A DNA stretch of 64,000 nucleotides from Klebsiella sp. WP3-W18-ESBL-02. Lineage in GTDB: Bacteria; Pseudomonadota; Gammaproteobacteria; Enterobacterales; Enterobacteriaceae. The DNA lies in contig NZ_AP021972.1 of the NCBI RefSeq assembly GCF_014168815.1, forward strand, positions 2,914,001 through 2,978,000, given 5' to 3'. Below are positions 24,995 to 34,034 of this stretch, in pieces. Positions within the stretch are counted from its first letter, which is position 1; each line of letters opens with the position of its first letter. A program made the translations under genes and the position numbers. The notes beneath the pieces were generated by a model. The model saw nothing but the letters and a program-made list of their open reading frames with translations. It ran no database searches and was not told where the DNA came from.

Positions 24995-26320
24995 TTAACG
25001 CTGAAAGGGGTAGAGGGAACCCAGCTGTAAAATTTGCGTCAGACGGTCGAGCGCTTCGCGCCCTTCTGTCAGCAGCAGCGGATCGGCAAGATCGGCCTGA
25101 GTCAACCGATCGCGATAATAGCGGTCGACCCAATTATTGAGCGTGGCAAACAGCGTATCGTTCATCATCACCGCCGGGTTTACCGCCCGGCGCTCATCTT
25201 CGGTCAGCACGACCCGCAGACGCAAGCACGCCGGGCCGCCACCGTTGGCCATGCTTTCGCGCAGATCAAACACCTTTAGCTCGTCGATAGGATTATCCTG
25301 CGCCAGCAGCGTATTCAGATAACGCCAGACGCGCGGGTTCTCCTCCACTTCTCCCGGCAACACCAGCAGCATGCTGCCGTCAGGCTTACTCAGCAGTTGG
25401 CTGTTAAACAGGTAGGTCGCCACCGCTTCCGCCACCGTCACCTTCGCACGGGGAACTTCGATGGGCATAAACCCCGGCACTTTATGCGCCAGCAGCTGCA
25501 ATAACGCCGGCTGGTCAACAAACGCCTGCTCATGGCAAAACAGCACCTGGCGGTTACTGACGGCGATAACATCATTATGAAACACGCCACCATCGATCGC
25601 CTGCGGATTTTGCTGGGCAAAAATCACCTGATTGGGATTGATCTGGTTAAGCCGGGCCACCGCTTCGCTAGCGGCGCGGGTCTGCCGCGCCGGATAGCGC
25701 TGCGGTGATGTGCTGGCATGCGCATCACGGCCGTAGATAAACAGCTGAGTGCCCGGCTGCCCGTAATCACGCCCCAGCCGATTATGGTTTGCCGCACCTT
25801 CGTCCCCCATCGATGTGCCCGCAGGCAGCGGGCCATGTACCGCAAACTTATCCGGATCGGCAAATATCGCCTGCAGGATGGCCTGGGTGGTGGGCGCTTC
25901 GCTGGCGCGATGCAACAGGCTGCTCAAATTGGCAACCGTCAAATGGACCTTTCCGTCCAGCGCGTCGGCGGAGGGGCATACCGTCGCCGCATTCGCCACC
26001 CACATCGCCGACGCCGAACTGGCGGCGCTGAGCAGCGCTGGCGCCTGCGTCGCGGCTTTCGCCAGCACCTGCTCGTCGCGGCCGCTAAACCCAAGCTGAC
26101 GCAGCAGCGCCACGTTGGGCCGTTCCTGCGGCGGAATCACCCCCTGCGGGAAACCGGCATCAGCCAGCGCCTTCATTTTCAGCAGCCCCTGTCTGGCCGC
26201 TCGCTGTGGATTCGACACCTGATGTTGATGACGCGTCGACGCCTCGTTGCCAAACGACAGCCCGGCGTAGTGGTGCGTCAGACCCGGCAGGCCATCGAAG
26301 TTAACCTCCCAGGCGTTCAT
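24995..26320 (-). CDS. astB: N-succinylarginine dihydrolase
   Basis: A protein of 441 residues of the amidinotransferase fold. It converts N2-succinylarginine to succinylornithine, CO2 and two ammonia. The N-terminus EVNFDGLPGLTHHYAGLSFGNEAS and the Cys in NGGGPACLRLR near the C-terminus are family signatures. Its ATG overlaps the astD stop by four bases (ATGA), so translation is coupled. Confidence 0.96.
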   Translation of the reverse strand: MNAWEVNFDGLPGLTHHYAGLSFGNEASTRHQHQVSNPQRAARQGLLKMKALADAGFPQGVIPPQERPNVALLRQLGFSGRDEQVLAKAATQAPALLSAASSASAMWVANAATVCPSADALDGKVHLTVANLSSLLHRASEAPTTQAILQAIFADPDKFAVHGPLPAGTSMGDEGAANHNRLGRDYGQPGTQLFIYGRDAHASTSPQRYPARQTRAASEAVARLNQINPNQVIFAQQNPQAIDGGVFHNDVIAVSNRQVLFCHEQAFVDQPALLQLLAHKVPGFMPIEVPRAKVTVAEAVATYLFNSQLLSKPDGSMLLVLPGEVEENPRVWRYLNTLLAQDNPIDELKVFDLRESMANGGGPACLRLRVVLTEDERRAVNPAVMMNDTLFATLNNWVDRYYRDRLTQADLADPLLLTEGREALDRLTQILQLGSLYPFQR

Positions 26321-27795
26321 GAGGGCACCTCACGCTGAAAATCCAGCCCGGGATTAAGCGCGGCAGGCAGCACCAGCGTCGGCGATTCGAGGCTGGCCAT
26401 TGGCCATGCGCAATAATCCGCAGCGTACCAGGCACCTGGACGATGGTTGCCCGATGCACCCACGCCGCCAAACGGTGCGGTGCTGGCCGCGCCGGTTAAC
26501 GGTTTATTCCAGTTCACGATCCCGGCGCGCGCCTCCAGCAGCAGACGGTCAAACTTGTGCCGGTCCGGCGAAATCAATCCGCAGGAAAGCCCGTAACGCG
26601 TCGCGTTCGCCAGCGCGATAGCCCGATCGAAATCATCATAACGCCAGACGCCCAATAGCGGGCCAAAGACCTCTTCATCAGCCAGATCGCGCGCTTCGCT
26701 CAGATCAACAATCCCCGGCGTGAGCAGCGATGTTCCCGGCTGGAGAAGACGCGGGGCCAGCAGCGTCACGCCGCCCTTTTCCACCTGCATTTGCCAGGCC
26801 TGATACACGCGTTCGGCGGCCTGCGCAGAAATCAGCCCACCGATAAACGGCTGCGGTTCAGCGTCCCAGGCGGCCGGAATAATCCGTCCGCTCACCTCGA
26901 CCAGCCGCTGCAGGAACGCATCGCCCAGCGCGCCGCGTTTCACCAGCAGACGGCGCGCGCAGGTACAACGCTGACCGGCGGTGATAAACGCCGACTGAAT
27001 GGTCAAATGTACGGCAGCGTCAATATCCGCAGGTTCATCGACGATAAGCGGGTTGTTGCCGCCCATTTCCAGCGCGAGTATCTTCTGCGGCTGACCGGCC
27101 AGCTGACGATGCAGATGGAAACCGGTCGCCGAGCTGCCGGTAAACAGCACGCCGTCGATTCCCGGCTGGGCGCTCAGCGCCTCCCCGGTCTCCCGCCCGC
27201 CCTGAACCAGGTTAAGTACGCCCGGCGGCAGCCCCGCCCGTTCCCACAGTTTCACCACCGCCTGCGCGCAATCTGGCGTCAGTTCGCTGGGTTTAAACAC
27301 CACCGTGTTGCCTGCCAACAGCGCCGGTACGATATGCCCGTTCGGCAAATGACCGGGAAAGTTGTAGGGACCGAAAACCGCCAGCACGCCGTGCGGGCGG
27401 TGCCGCAGCGTTGCGGCCCCGTCGGCCATATCGGCCTGGCTTTCGCCGGTCCGGCTGTGATAGGCCTTCACGGAAATGGCGATTTTGTTGATCATCGCCG
27501 CCACCTCGGTCGCCGCTTCCCAGCGCGGTTTGGCCGTCTCGCGTGCCAGGGTTTCCGTCAACCCCGCCTTATTCGCCTCAAGCAGCCCGGCAAAGGCCTC
27601 AACAATCTGCTGACGTTCGCCGAACGGCCGGCGCGCCCAGGCGGGAAACGCCGCCCGCGCCGCGTCCACGGCCAGGGTCACCTGCTGCACGCTCGCGTCG
27701 TGCCCCTGCCACACCGTTTCACCGCTTACCGGGTTTGCGCGCTGGCGACGCGGGCCATCGCCAGCAAGCCAGGTTCCATTAATCCACAGGCTCAT
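26317..27795 (-). CDS. astD: Succinylglutamate-semialdehyde dehydrogenase
   Basis: An NAD-dependent aldehyde dehydrogenase of 492 residues, identical in length to E. coli AstD. Catalytic Cys lies in TAGQRCTCARRL and the general base Glu in LEMGGNNPL. It oxidises succinylglutamate semialdehyde to succinylglutamate. The ATG at 27795 starts MSLWINGTW and overlaps the astA stop by one base. An upstream GTG or ATG in frame lies inside astA and is not favoured. Confidence 0.96.
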   Translation of the reverse strand: MSLWINGTWLAGDGPRRQRANPVSGETVWQGHDASVQQVTLAVDAARAAFPAWARRPFGERQQIVEAFAGLLEANKAGLTETLARETAKPRWEAATEVAAMINKIAISVKAYHSRTGESQADMADGAATLRHRPHGVLAVFGPYNFPGHLPNGHIVPALLAGNTVVFKPSELTPDCAQAVVKLWERAGLPPGVLNLVQGGRETGEALSAQPGIDGVLFTGSSATGFHLHRQLAGQPQKILALEMGGNNPLIVDEPADIDAAVHLTIQSAFITAGQRCTCARRLLVKRGALGDAFLQRLVEVSGRIIPAAWDAEPQPFIGGLISAQAAERVYQAWQMQVEKGGVTLLAPRLLQPGTSLLTPGIVDLSEARDLADEEVFGPLLGVWRYDDFDRAIALANATRYGLSCGLISPDRHKFDRLLLEARAGIVNWNKPLTGAASTAPFGGVGASGNHRPGAWYAADYCAWPMASLESPTLVLPAALNPGLDFQREVPS

Positions 27796-28826
27796 TATTT
27801 TTTCTCCTCTGGGCACAGGCGCACCAGGCGTACGTTATCGCCAGGATGGCAGTTCAGCGCATCTCGCTGTTCGGCGCTTAAGCTCAGGCTGTCACTCGCC
27901 GGGTCAGCGTGAACCAGCATGGCGCGATAATGCTGGTACTGTTCGTTAGCCACTACGCACAGCGGCAGGTCGCCGCCGCCGGGTTCGCCTTCAGCCACCG
28001 TCACCAGACGGCTTTTACGCACCGCGCGCACCCGGTCAATTTCACATTCCAGCGTCGGGCCACCGTCGAAAATGTCGACATAGTCACGGTAGCGAAAGCC
28101 TTCTTTTTCCAGCACCGCCCGCGCGGGAGCCGTTTGCGGATGCACCTGGCCTATCACTGCCCGCGCTTCTTCGCTCAGGAAATCGGTGTAGATCGGATGC
28201 TTTGGCATCAGCTCAGCGATAAACGCCTTTTGCCCGGTGCCGCACAGGTAATCCGCGCGAGCAAACTCCATAGAAAAAAAGCGTTTGCCCAGGCTTTCCC
28301 AGAACGGCGAATAACCGTGCTCATCAATTACCCCGCGCATTTCCGCCACCACCTTGTGGTTAAAGCGATCGCGAAAAGCCGCCATAAACAGAAAACGCGA
28401 CGAGGACAGCAGGTGGCCATTACTTTCTTTGCGCCACGCCGGGTCGAGAAACAAGGTACACAGCTCGCTGCTGCCGGTATGATCGTTGGTCAGGAACAGC
28501 GTCGGCAGCGCGTTATACACGTTCAGCTCCTTCGAGGCATGTACCAACGTACCGACCCGGTAGTTATACCAGGGATCGTTGATGCCAACGGCGACCTCAA
28601 TCGCGCACACCCCAACCACCGCGCCGCTGCGGGTATCTTCCAGGACAAAAACATAGCCCTGGTCGCCGCGCGGCAGCGTGCCCTGCCAGGTGGCCTGCGA
28701 GCGGGCGATACGCGCCGCCAGGGTCTGTTTGTCGGCCGGCAGTGAGGTCAGCCCGCCGCCCGTTTCCCCCGCCAGCGTATAGAGGCCGGGCAGATCGTCT
28801 ACGCCGACCGGACGGATAATCATCAT
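27795..28826 (-). CDS. astA: Arginine N-succinyltransferase
   Basis: A protein of 343 residues that transfers succinyl from succinyl-CoA to the alpha-amino group of arginine, the entry step of the pathway. Family segments are VGTLVHASKELNVYNALPTLFL, TGSSELCTLFLDP and FDGGPTLECEID. It overlaps astC by four bases and astD by one. All five ast genes are intact. Confidence 0.96.
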   Translation of the reverse strand: MMIIRPVGVDDLPGLYTLAGETGGGLTSLPADKQTLAARIARSQATWQGTLPRGDQGYVFVLEDTRSGAVVGVCAIEVAVGINDPWYNYRVGTLVHASKELNVYNALPTLFLTNDHTGSSELCTLFLDPAWRKESNGHLLSSSRFLFMAAFRDRFNHKVVAEMRGVIDEHGYSPFWESLGKRFFSMEFARADYLCGTGQKAFIAELMPKHPIYTDFLSEEARAVIGQVHPQTAPARAVLEKEGFRYRDYVDIFDGGPTLECEIDRVRAVRKSRLVTVAEGEPGGGDLPLCVVANEQYQHYRAMLVHADPASDSLSLSAEQRDALNCHPGDNVRLVRLCPEEKK

Positions 28827-30043
28827 GATGATTCTCCCGCAATGAACCGTTCACAGGCGGTGGCGAAGCGATTGAGGCCAAGGGTCACATCGTCTTCTTT
28901 GATAATCAGCGCCGGCGCAAAACGCACCACGTTAGCCCCGGCAATCAGCACCATCAGCCCCTCTTCAGCCGCCAGTTGGCTTATCAGCTTCGCCTTCCCG
29001 GCATACTCATCCCGCAGCGCGCAGCCAATCAGCAGGCCAACGCCGCGGATCTCTTTAAATAACGCAAACTGGTGGTTAATCGCCTGCAGGCGTTCTTTGA
29101 ACCACTGTTCGCGCTGCTTCACCCCGTTTAACACCTGCGGCGTATTCACGATCGACAGCACTTCACCGGCCACCGCACAGGCCAGCGGGTTACCGCCATA
29201 GGTGGTGCCGTGCGTCCCCACCGTCATCACGCTGGCATACGCATCGCGTGCCAGCAGCGCGCCAATCGGGAAGCCACCGCCCAACGCTTTGGCGGTCGTC
29301 AGCAGATCCGGCGTCACGCCATAATGCTGATACGCATAGAGTTCTCCGCTACGCCCTACGCCGGTCTGCACCTCATCAAAAATCAGCGCCGCGTGGTGAC
29401 GATCGCACAGCGCACGTAGCGCCTGTAAAAATTCACCCGATGCCGGTACCACGCCACCTTCGCCCTGGATAGGCTCCACGATAACGGCACAGGTATCGTC
29501 ATCAATCAGCACGCTGGCCGAGTCGATGTCGTTATATACCCCGTGACGGATCTCCCCCGGCAGCGGCGCGAAGTCCTGCGAGTAGGCGGGCTGCCCGCCG
29601 GCGGTTACGGTAAACAGCGTGCGGCCGTGAAACGCATTCTTAAAGGCCACGATCCCACTCTTATGGCTGCCAAACTTGTCGTGCGCATACTTACGCGCCG
29701 TCTTCAGTGCCGCTTCGTTAGCTTCGGCGCCGGAGTTACAGAAAAACACGCGGTCGGCAAACGTGGCATCGATCAGCTGCTTTGCCAGTCGCAGCGCCGG
29801 TTCGTTGGTGTAGCCATTACCGGTATGCCAGAATTTTGCCGCCTGCTCGGTCAGCGCACGTATCATCGCCGGGTGGGCGTGTCCCAGCGCATTTACCGCG
29901 ATACCGCCAGCAAAATCGATATAGCCTTTCCCCTGTTGATCCCACAGCCAGGCGCCCTCACCGCGAACCGGAATAAACGGTGCCGGTGCATAAACCGGCA
30001 TCATCCACTGATCAAAATCTTGACGGCTGATTGACTGAGACAT
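28823..30043 (-). CDS. astC: Succinylornithine transaminase
   Basis: A class III PLP aminotransferase of 406 residues. The Schiff-base lysine lies in LLTTAKALGGGFPIGA, and the FDEVQTGVGRSG motif is typical of the family. It moves the amino group of succinylornithine to 2-oxoglutarate. E. coli AstC also acts on acetylornithine. It is the first gene of the operon, about 60 bases downstream of a sigma-54 promoter. Arginine use as nitrogen source under NtrC control is the known role. Confidence 0.96.
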   Translation of the reverse strand: MSQSISRQDFDQWMMPVYAPAPFIPVRGEGAWLWDQQGKGYIDFAGGIAVNALGHAHPAMIRALTEQAAKFWHTGNGYTNEPALRLAKQLIDATFADRVFFCNSGAEANEAALKTARKYAHDKFGSHKSGIVAFKNAFHGRTLFTVTAGGQPAYSQDFAPLPGEIRHGVYNDIDSASVLIDDDTCAVIVEPIQGEGGVVPASGEFLQALRALCDRHHAALIFDEVQTGVGRSGELYAYQHYGVTPDLLTTAKALGGGFPIGALLARDAYASVMTVGTHGTTYGGNPLACAVAGEVLSIVNTPQVLNGVKQREQWFKERLQAINHQFALFKEIRGVGLLIGCALRDEYAGKAKLISQLAAEEGLMVLIAGANVVRFAPALIIKEDDVTLGLNRFATACERFIAGESS

Positions 30044-30116
30044 AGCGACCTCTACAGGTAAATGAATGGTTTAATTTATGTTAATTATTTGAGTGTTTTT
30101 CACTGTAAATGTAGAT

Positions 30117-30132
30117 TGCACGGTTCGTGCCA
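30117..30132 (-). promoter_or_regulatory. Sigma-54 promoter of astCADBE
   Basis: On the minus strand TGGCACGAACCGTGCA matches TGGCACG-N4-TTGCA except one T, with GG and GC ten bases apart as sigma-54 requires. Predicted start near 30106, leader of about 60 bases. The E. coli ast operon is also sigma-54 and NtrC dependent. Confidence 0.82.
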
Positions 30133-30350
30133 GCGAGAGAGAAAACTGCATAAACGCGGACTGCAAACGAAATATCAATAGGTTACACACCATCACCATT
30201 CAATAAATGTGCATAAAAAGTGAATATTAAGGCATTAACGGCGCTTTGCAGGGCAAAATTAAGAAATGTTATGCATCAGCAAAATATCATTCTGGATTTG
30301 TGATCCACTGCGAAATTTATCGTAGCTTTACGCTTCATCACGGCGCAGAT

Positions 30351-30367
30351 TGCCTCAACCTGGTGCA
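30351..30367. promoter_or_regulatory. Candidate NtrC enhancer site upstream of ast
   Basis: TGCCTCAACCTGGTGCA has one perfect half (GGTGCA) and one partial half of the NtrC consensus TGCAC-N7-GTGCA. It lies about 250 bases upstream of the predicted ast start, a usual enhancer distance. The rest of 30133-30492 is AT-rich with no gene. ArgR-like ATTCA words occur near 30198-30224 but not as a proper box. Confidence 0.5.
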
Positions 30368-30492
30368 CATTTTGCTCGGGAAGATGGCAGCAGCCATCAA
30401 AGAAATTGGCGATACCGCGGAGTGAAGGCAGCGGCTGACGTTAAATTCTGCTACTATCCCGTCACAATTCACTCTGCAAAGTGGCAACGACT

Positions 30493-31296
30493 ATGAAATT
30501 TGTCTCTTTTAATATCAACGGCCTGCGCGCCCGTCCTCATCAACTGGAAGCCATTGTCGAAAAGCATCAGCCCGACGTGATTGGTCTACAGGAGACAAAA
30601 GTTCACGATGACATGTTTCCTCTGGAAGAAGTGGCAAAGCTCGGCTATCACATTTTCTATCATGGCCAGAAAGGTCACTATGGCGTGGCGCTGCTGACCA
30701 AGGCCGAGCCGGTAGCGGTTTATCGCGGCTTCCCGAACGATGACGAAGACGCTCAGCGCCGCATTATCATTGCCGAAGTGCCGTCGCCGTTTGGCAACGT
30801 GACGGTAATCAATGGCTACTTCCCGCAGGGAGAAAGCCGCGATCACGAAACCAAATTCCCGGCCAAGACCAAGTTCTATCAGGATCTGCAGGATTACCTG
30901 GAAACCCGGCTGAACAAAGATAACCCGGTACTGATTATGGGGGATATGAACATCAGCCCGACCGATCTCGACATCGGTATCGGCGAAGAGAACCGCAAGC
31001 GCTGGCTGCGCACCGGTAAATGTTCGTTCCTGCCAGAAGAGCGTGAATGGATGCAGCGTCTGCTCGGCTGGGGTCTGGTGGATACCTTCCGTCACGCCAA
31101 TCCGGAAACCAACGACCGCTTCTCGTGGTTTGATTACCGCTCCAAAGGGTTTGACGACAATCGTGGCCTGCGCATAGACCTGCTGCTGGCCAGCCAGCCG
31201 CTGGCAGCACGCTGCGTGGAAACCGGCATCGATTATGAGATCCGCGGGATGGAAAAACCGTCGGACCACGCGCCGGTATGGGCGACGTTTAAATAA
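30493..31296 (+). CDS. xthA: Exonuclease III
   Basis: A protein of 267 residues, the major AP endonuclease and 3' phosphatase/exonuclease in base excision repair. Catalytic residues appear in the metal-binding IGLQETKVHDD, GDMNISPTDLDIG, GLRIDLLLAS and PSDHAPVWATF. The ATG at 30493 starts MKFVSFNINGLR as in E. coli. An in-frame GTG 12 bases earlier is not favoured. The Shine-Dalgarno is weak. It lies next to ast, as in E. coli. Confidence 0.97.
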   Translation: MKFVSFNINGLRARPHQLEAIVEKHQPDVIGLQETKVHDDMFPLEEVAKLGYHIFYHGQKGHYGVALLTKAEPVAVYRGFPNDDEDAQRRIIIAEVPSPFGNVTVINGYFPQGESRDHETKFPAKTKFYQDLQDYLETRLNKDNPVLIMGDMNISPTDLDIGIGEENRKRWLRTGKCSFLPEEREWMQRLLGWGLVDTFRHANPETNDRFSWFDYRSKGFDDNRGLRIDLLLASQPLAARCVETGIDYEIRGMEKPSDHAPVWATFK

Positions 31297-31412
31297 TCGG
31301 TTGCCGCGCGGCGCGCTTTGCTGACGTAAAGGGCGTCGCGTTAACGCAGCTTTGTAAAAATCCTGAGCAAAATCAACAAACAGGCGCGAAATCCTTGCCG
31401 AGATGGCCGTTC

Positions 31413-31418
31413 TATAAT
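31413..31418 (+). promoter_or_regulatory. Candidate -10 upstream of ydjX
   Basis: A perfect TATAAT lies 41 bases upstream of the expected ydjX ATG. No good -35 stands at 16-18 bp (TTGCCG at 31395 is only 12 bp away). The promoter may need an activator, or the match may be chance. Confidence 0.4.
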
Positions 31419-31458
31419 ACCGTCGCGCGCACCTTTTCTTCCCGGCAGGAGGACCCCC

Positions 31459-32158
31459 ATGCAAAAGAAGTCGCAACCACGCAGCCGTTAAGCTCCTGCT
31501 GATTGTTGCCGTTGTCGCACTGCTGTCCTTTCTGATACACCGCATCGGCCTGATTGAGCTGGTCACCCATTTACGTCAATTACAGGATACCGTGCAGCAA
31601 AGCGGCGCGATGGGCTATGCGCTTTACATCACCCTGTTTGTGCTCGCGTCGCTCTGCCTGCTGCCGGGCAGCGTCCTGGTGCTGGCGGCGGGCATGGTAT
31701 TCGGCCCATGGCTCGGTACGCTGCTGTCGCTTATCGCCGCGACCGTTGCCTCGGCGCTCTCTTTTTTGCTGGCCCGCGGGTTGGGACGCGCGCTGGTGCT
31801 CAAATACGTCGGCCATACCCGCACCTTTCAGGCTATCGAGCGCGGCATCGCCCACAGCGGCATTGATTTTCTGATCCTGACCCGACTTATCCCGCTGTTT
31901 CCGTATAATATTCAGAACTACGCGTACGGCTTAACGTCGATGCCCTTCTGGTCATACACCCTGGTTTCTGCGCTCACCACCCTGCCGGGGATTGTTATCT
32001 ATACGTTGATGGCCAGCAAACTGGCGGCGGAAGGCATCACCCTGACCTTTGTGCTTCAGCTTAGCCTTGCCGGGCTGGTGCTGTTTGCGCTGGTACAGGC
32101 GGCCAAGGCTTACGCACGCCATAAGCACATTGCGCTGGCCGAAGAGGACGAGAAATGA
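31459..32158 (+). pseudogene. ydjX: YdjX, DedA/TVP38-family membrane protein with an N-terminal frameshift
   Basis: The expected start, ATG at 31459 behind a strong AGGAGG, opens a frame that closes after ten codons at TAA 31489-31491. The next frame continues from VKLLLIVAVVALLSFLIHRIGL, the normal first membrane helix, into the SNARE-associated (DedA-like) core with LLPGSVLVLAAGMVFGPWLGTLLS, LTRLIPLFPYNIQNYAYGL and the C-terminal tail. A single-base deletion near 31480-31490 would explain this. Translation could begin at a GTG at 31592 with a weak AGGA, giving 188 residues without the first helix. The function of YdjX is unknown. Confidence 0.7.
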
Positions 32159-32847
32159 AGCCTATCTGGTACGCCCGACTGCTGATGATTGCCGCGCTGA
32201 CGGCGCTGGTGCTCGCATGGCTATTGATTCCCGGCGTACATGCGTTCGTTCGCGATAGCCTCGATGCCTTTCTGGCGGTAGACCAGCAGGGCATCGAGCG
32301 TTTTATTCGCGCCTACGGTTCGCAAGCGGCGATCGTCTCGTTTCTGCTGATGATTTTTCAGGCTATAGCCGCGCCGCTGCCGGCGTTTTTGATCACCTTT
32401 GCCAACGCCTCGCTGTTTGGCGCATTCTGGGGCGGCGTGCTCTCCTGGAGCAGCGCGATGGCCGGCGCAGCGCTATGTTTTTATATTGCGCGCATTATGG
32501 GCCGCGGCGTGGTAGAAAAGCTCACTGGAAAAGCGGTGCTCAACGGCGTCGACGGTTTTTTTGCACGCTACGGTAAACACACGATCCTTATCTGCCGCCT
32601 GCTGCCTTTCGTGCCGTTCGATCCGATAAGCTACGCCGCCGGGCTAACGTCAATGCGCTTTCGCCACTTTTTGATTGCCACCGGCCTCGGTCAACTGCCC
32701 GCCACCATCATCTATTCGTGGGTCGGCAGCATGCTTACCGGCGGCACGTACTGGTTCGTGACGGGGCTGCTGATTCTGTTCGCACTGACTATCGTTATCT
32801 TTGTCGCGAAGACATTTTATCTCGAACGCCAGAAGAGGAAATCCTGA
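32155..32847 (+). CDS. ydjZ: YdjZ, TVP38/TMEM64-family inner-membrane protein
   Basis: A protein of 230 residues of the same DedA-like superfamily as YdjX, with a conserved core: APLPAFLITFANASLFGAFWGG, CRLLPFVPFDPISYAAGLTSM and GQLPATIIYSWVGS. Such proteins are thought to be lipid-moving or transporter-like. No specific role is known. Its ATG overlaps the ydjX stop by four bases. In E. coli ydjY (a ferredoxin-type protein) lies between them and is absent here. Confidence 0.92.
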   Translation: MKPIWYARLLMIAALTALVLAWLLIPGVHAFVRDSLDAFLAVDQQGIERFIRAYGSQAAIVSFLLMIFQAIAAPLPAFLITFANASLFGAFWGGVLSWSSAMAGAALCFYIARIMGRGVVEKLTGKAVLNGVDGFFARYGKHTILICRLLPFVPFDPISYAAGLTSMRFRHFLIATGLGQLPATIIYSWVGSMLTGGTYWFVTGLLILFALTIVIFVAKTFYLERQKRKS

Positions 32848-34034
32848 TGCGTTATCACGGATCACACCGTTACCTGCGCGGCGCGCTGCTGGGCCTGCTG
32901 TCGCTATGTTCATCGGCAGCCATCGCCGCCGACTGGCAGCAAATTGAACATGAAGCCAAAGGCCAAACCGTTTGGTTCAACGCCTGGGGCGGCGATGAAG
33001 CGGTCAATCACTACCTGGATTGGGTCAGCGGTGAAGTGAAGCGTGATTACGCCATCAACCTGCGGATTGTGCACATTGCCGACGCGGCGGATACGGTTAA
33101 ACGCATCCAGTCCGAAGCCCGTGCCGGGCGTACCCAGCGCGGCTCGGTCGACCTGCTATGGGTCAACGGTGAGAACTTCCGTACGCTTAAAGAGGCCAAC
33201 CTGCTGCGCACCGGCTGGGCAGAACAGCTGCCAAACTGGCGCTATGTCGATCTCAGCAAGCCCGTACGTGAAGACTTTTCCGTGCCGGTCGAGGGCGCTG
33301 AATCACCGTGGGGCAGCGCGCAGCTGACCTTTATCGCCCGTCAGCAGCAAACGCCGCAGCCGCCGCAATCACCGCAGGCGCTGCTCGATTTTGCCCAGGC
33401 GCATCCAGGTACGGTGACCTACCCGCGTCCGCCGGACTTTACCGGCACCGCGTTGCTCGAACAGCTGCTGATCAACCTGACCACACAACCCGACGCCCTT
33501 AAGCTGCCACCGGACTCCCAGAGCTTTGCCGCCGTTACCGCGCCGCTGTGGGCTTATCTCGACCGGCTGCATCCGCTGATGTGGCGCCAGGGCAAAGATT
33601 TCCCGCCCTCGCCCGCGCGGATGGATAGCATGCTGGCCAACGGCACGCTACGCCTGTCGTTGACCTTTAACCCTATGCACGCCAGACAGAAAGTGGCAAA
33701 AGGCCAACTGCCGAAGGACAGCTACAGCTTCGGCTTCCGCTCCGGGATGCTCGGCAACGTTCACTTCGTCACCATTCCGGCAAATGCCTCGGCCAGCGCC
33801 GGAGCGCAGGTGGTGGCGAATTTCCTGCTGTCGCCGACGGCACAACTGCGTAAAGCGGACCCCGCCGTATGGGGTGACCCGAGCGTGCTCAACCCGGCAA
33901 CGCTCAGCGCCGGCCAGCAAAAAACGCTGCGGGCGCTGATGCCGGAAGATACGCCGCCGGTGCTGGCTGAGCCGCACGCTGCCTGGGTGAACGCGCTGGA
34001 GCAGGAATGGCTTCGCCGCTACGGTACGCACTGA
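32847..34034 (+). CDS. ynjB: ABC transporter substrate-binding protein YnjB
   Basis: A periplasmic binding protein of 395 residues with a signal peptide ending near SSAAIAA at residue 27. It resembles the thiamine/iron class of binding proteins. The ligand of the YnjBCD system is not known. Its ATG overlaps the ydjZ stop by one base, so it is cotranscribed with ydjXZ here. ynjC starts within its last 28 bases. Confidence 0.92.
   Translation: MRYHGSHRYLRGALLGLLSLCSSAAIAADWQQIEHEAKGQTVWFNAWGGDEAVNHYLDWVSGEVKRDYAINLRIVHIADAADTVKRIQSEARAGRTQRGSVDLLWVNGENFRTLKEANLLRTGWAEQLPNWRYVDLSKPVREDFSVPVEGAESPWGSAQLTFIARQQQTPQPPQSPQALLDFAQAHPGTVTYPRPPDFTGTALLEQLLINLTTQPDALKLPPDSQSFAAVTAPLWAYLDRLHPLMWRQGKDFPPSPARMDSMLANGTLRLSLTFNPMHARQKVAKGQLPKDSYSFGFRSGMLGNVHFVTIPANASASAGAQVVANFLLSPTAQLRKADPAVWGDPSVLNPATLSAGQQKTLRALMPEDTPPVLAEPHAAWVNALEQEWLRRYGTH

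Noticed and set aside
30190..30230. ArgR boxes upstream of ast
   Set aside because: ATTCA and TGAAT-like words occur, but not in the 18-bp dyad or with the three-base spacing of paired ArgR boxes.
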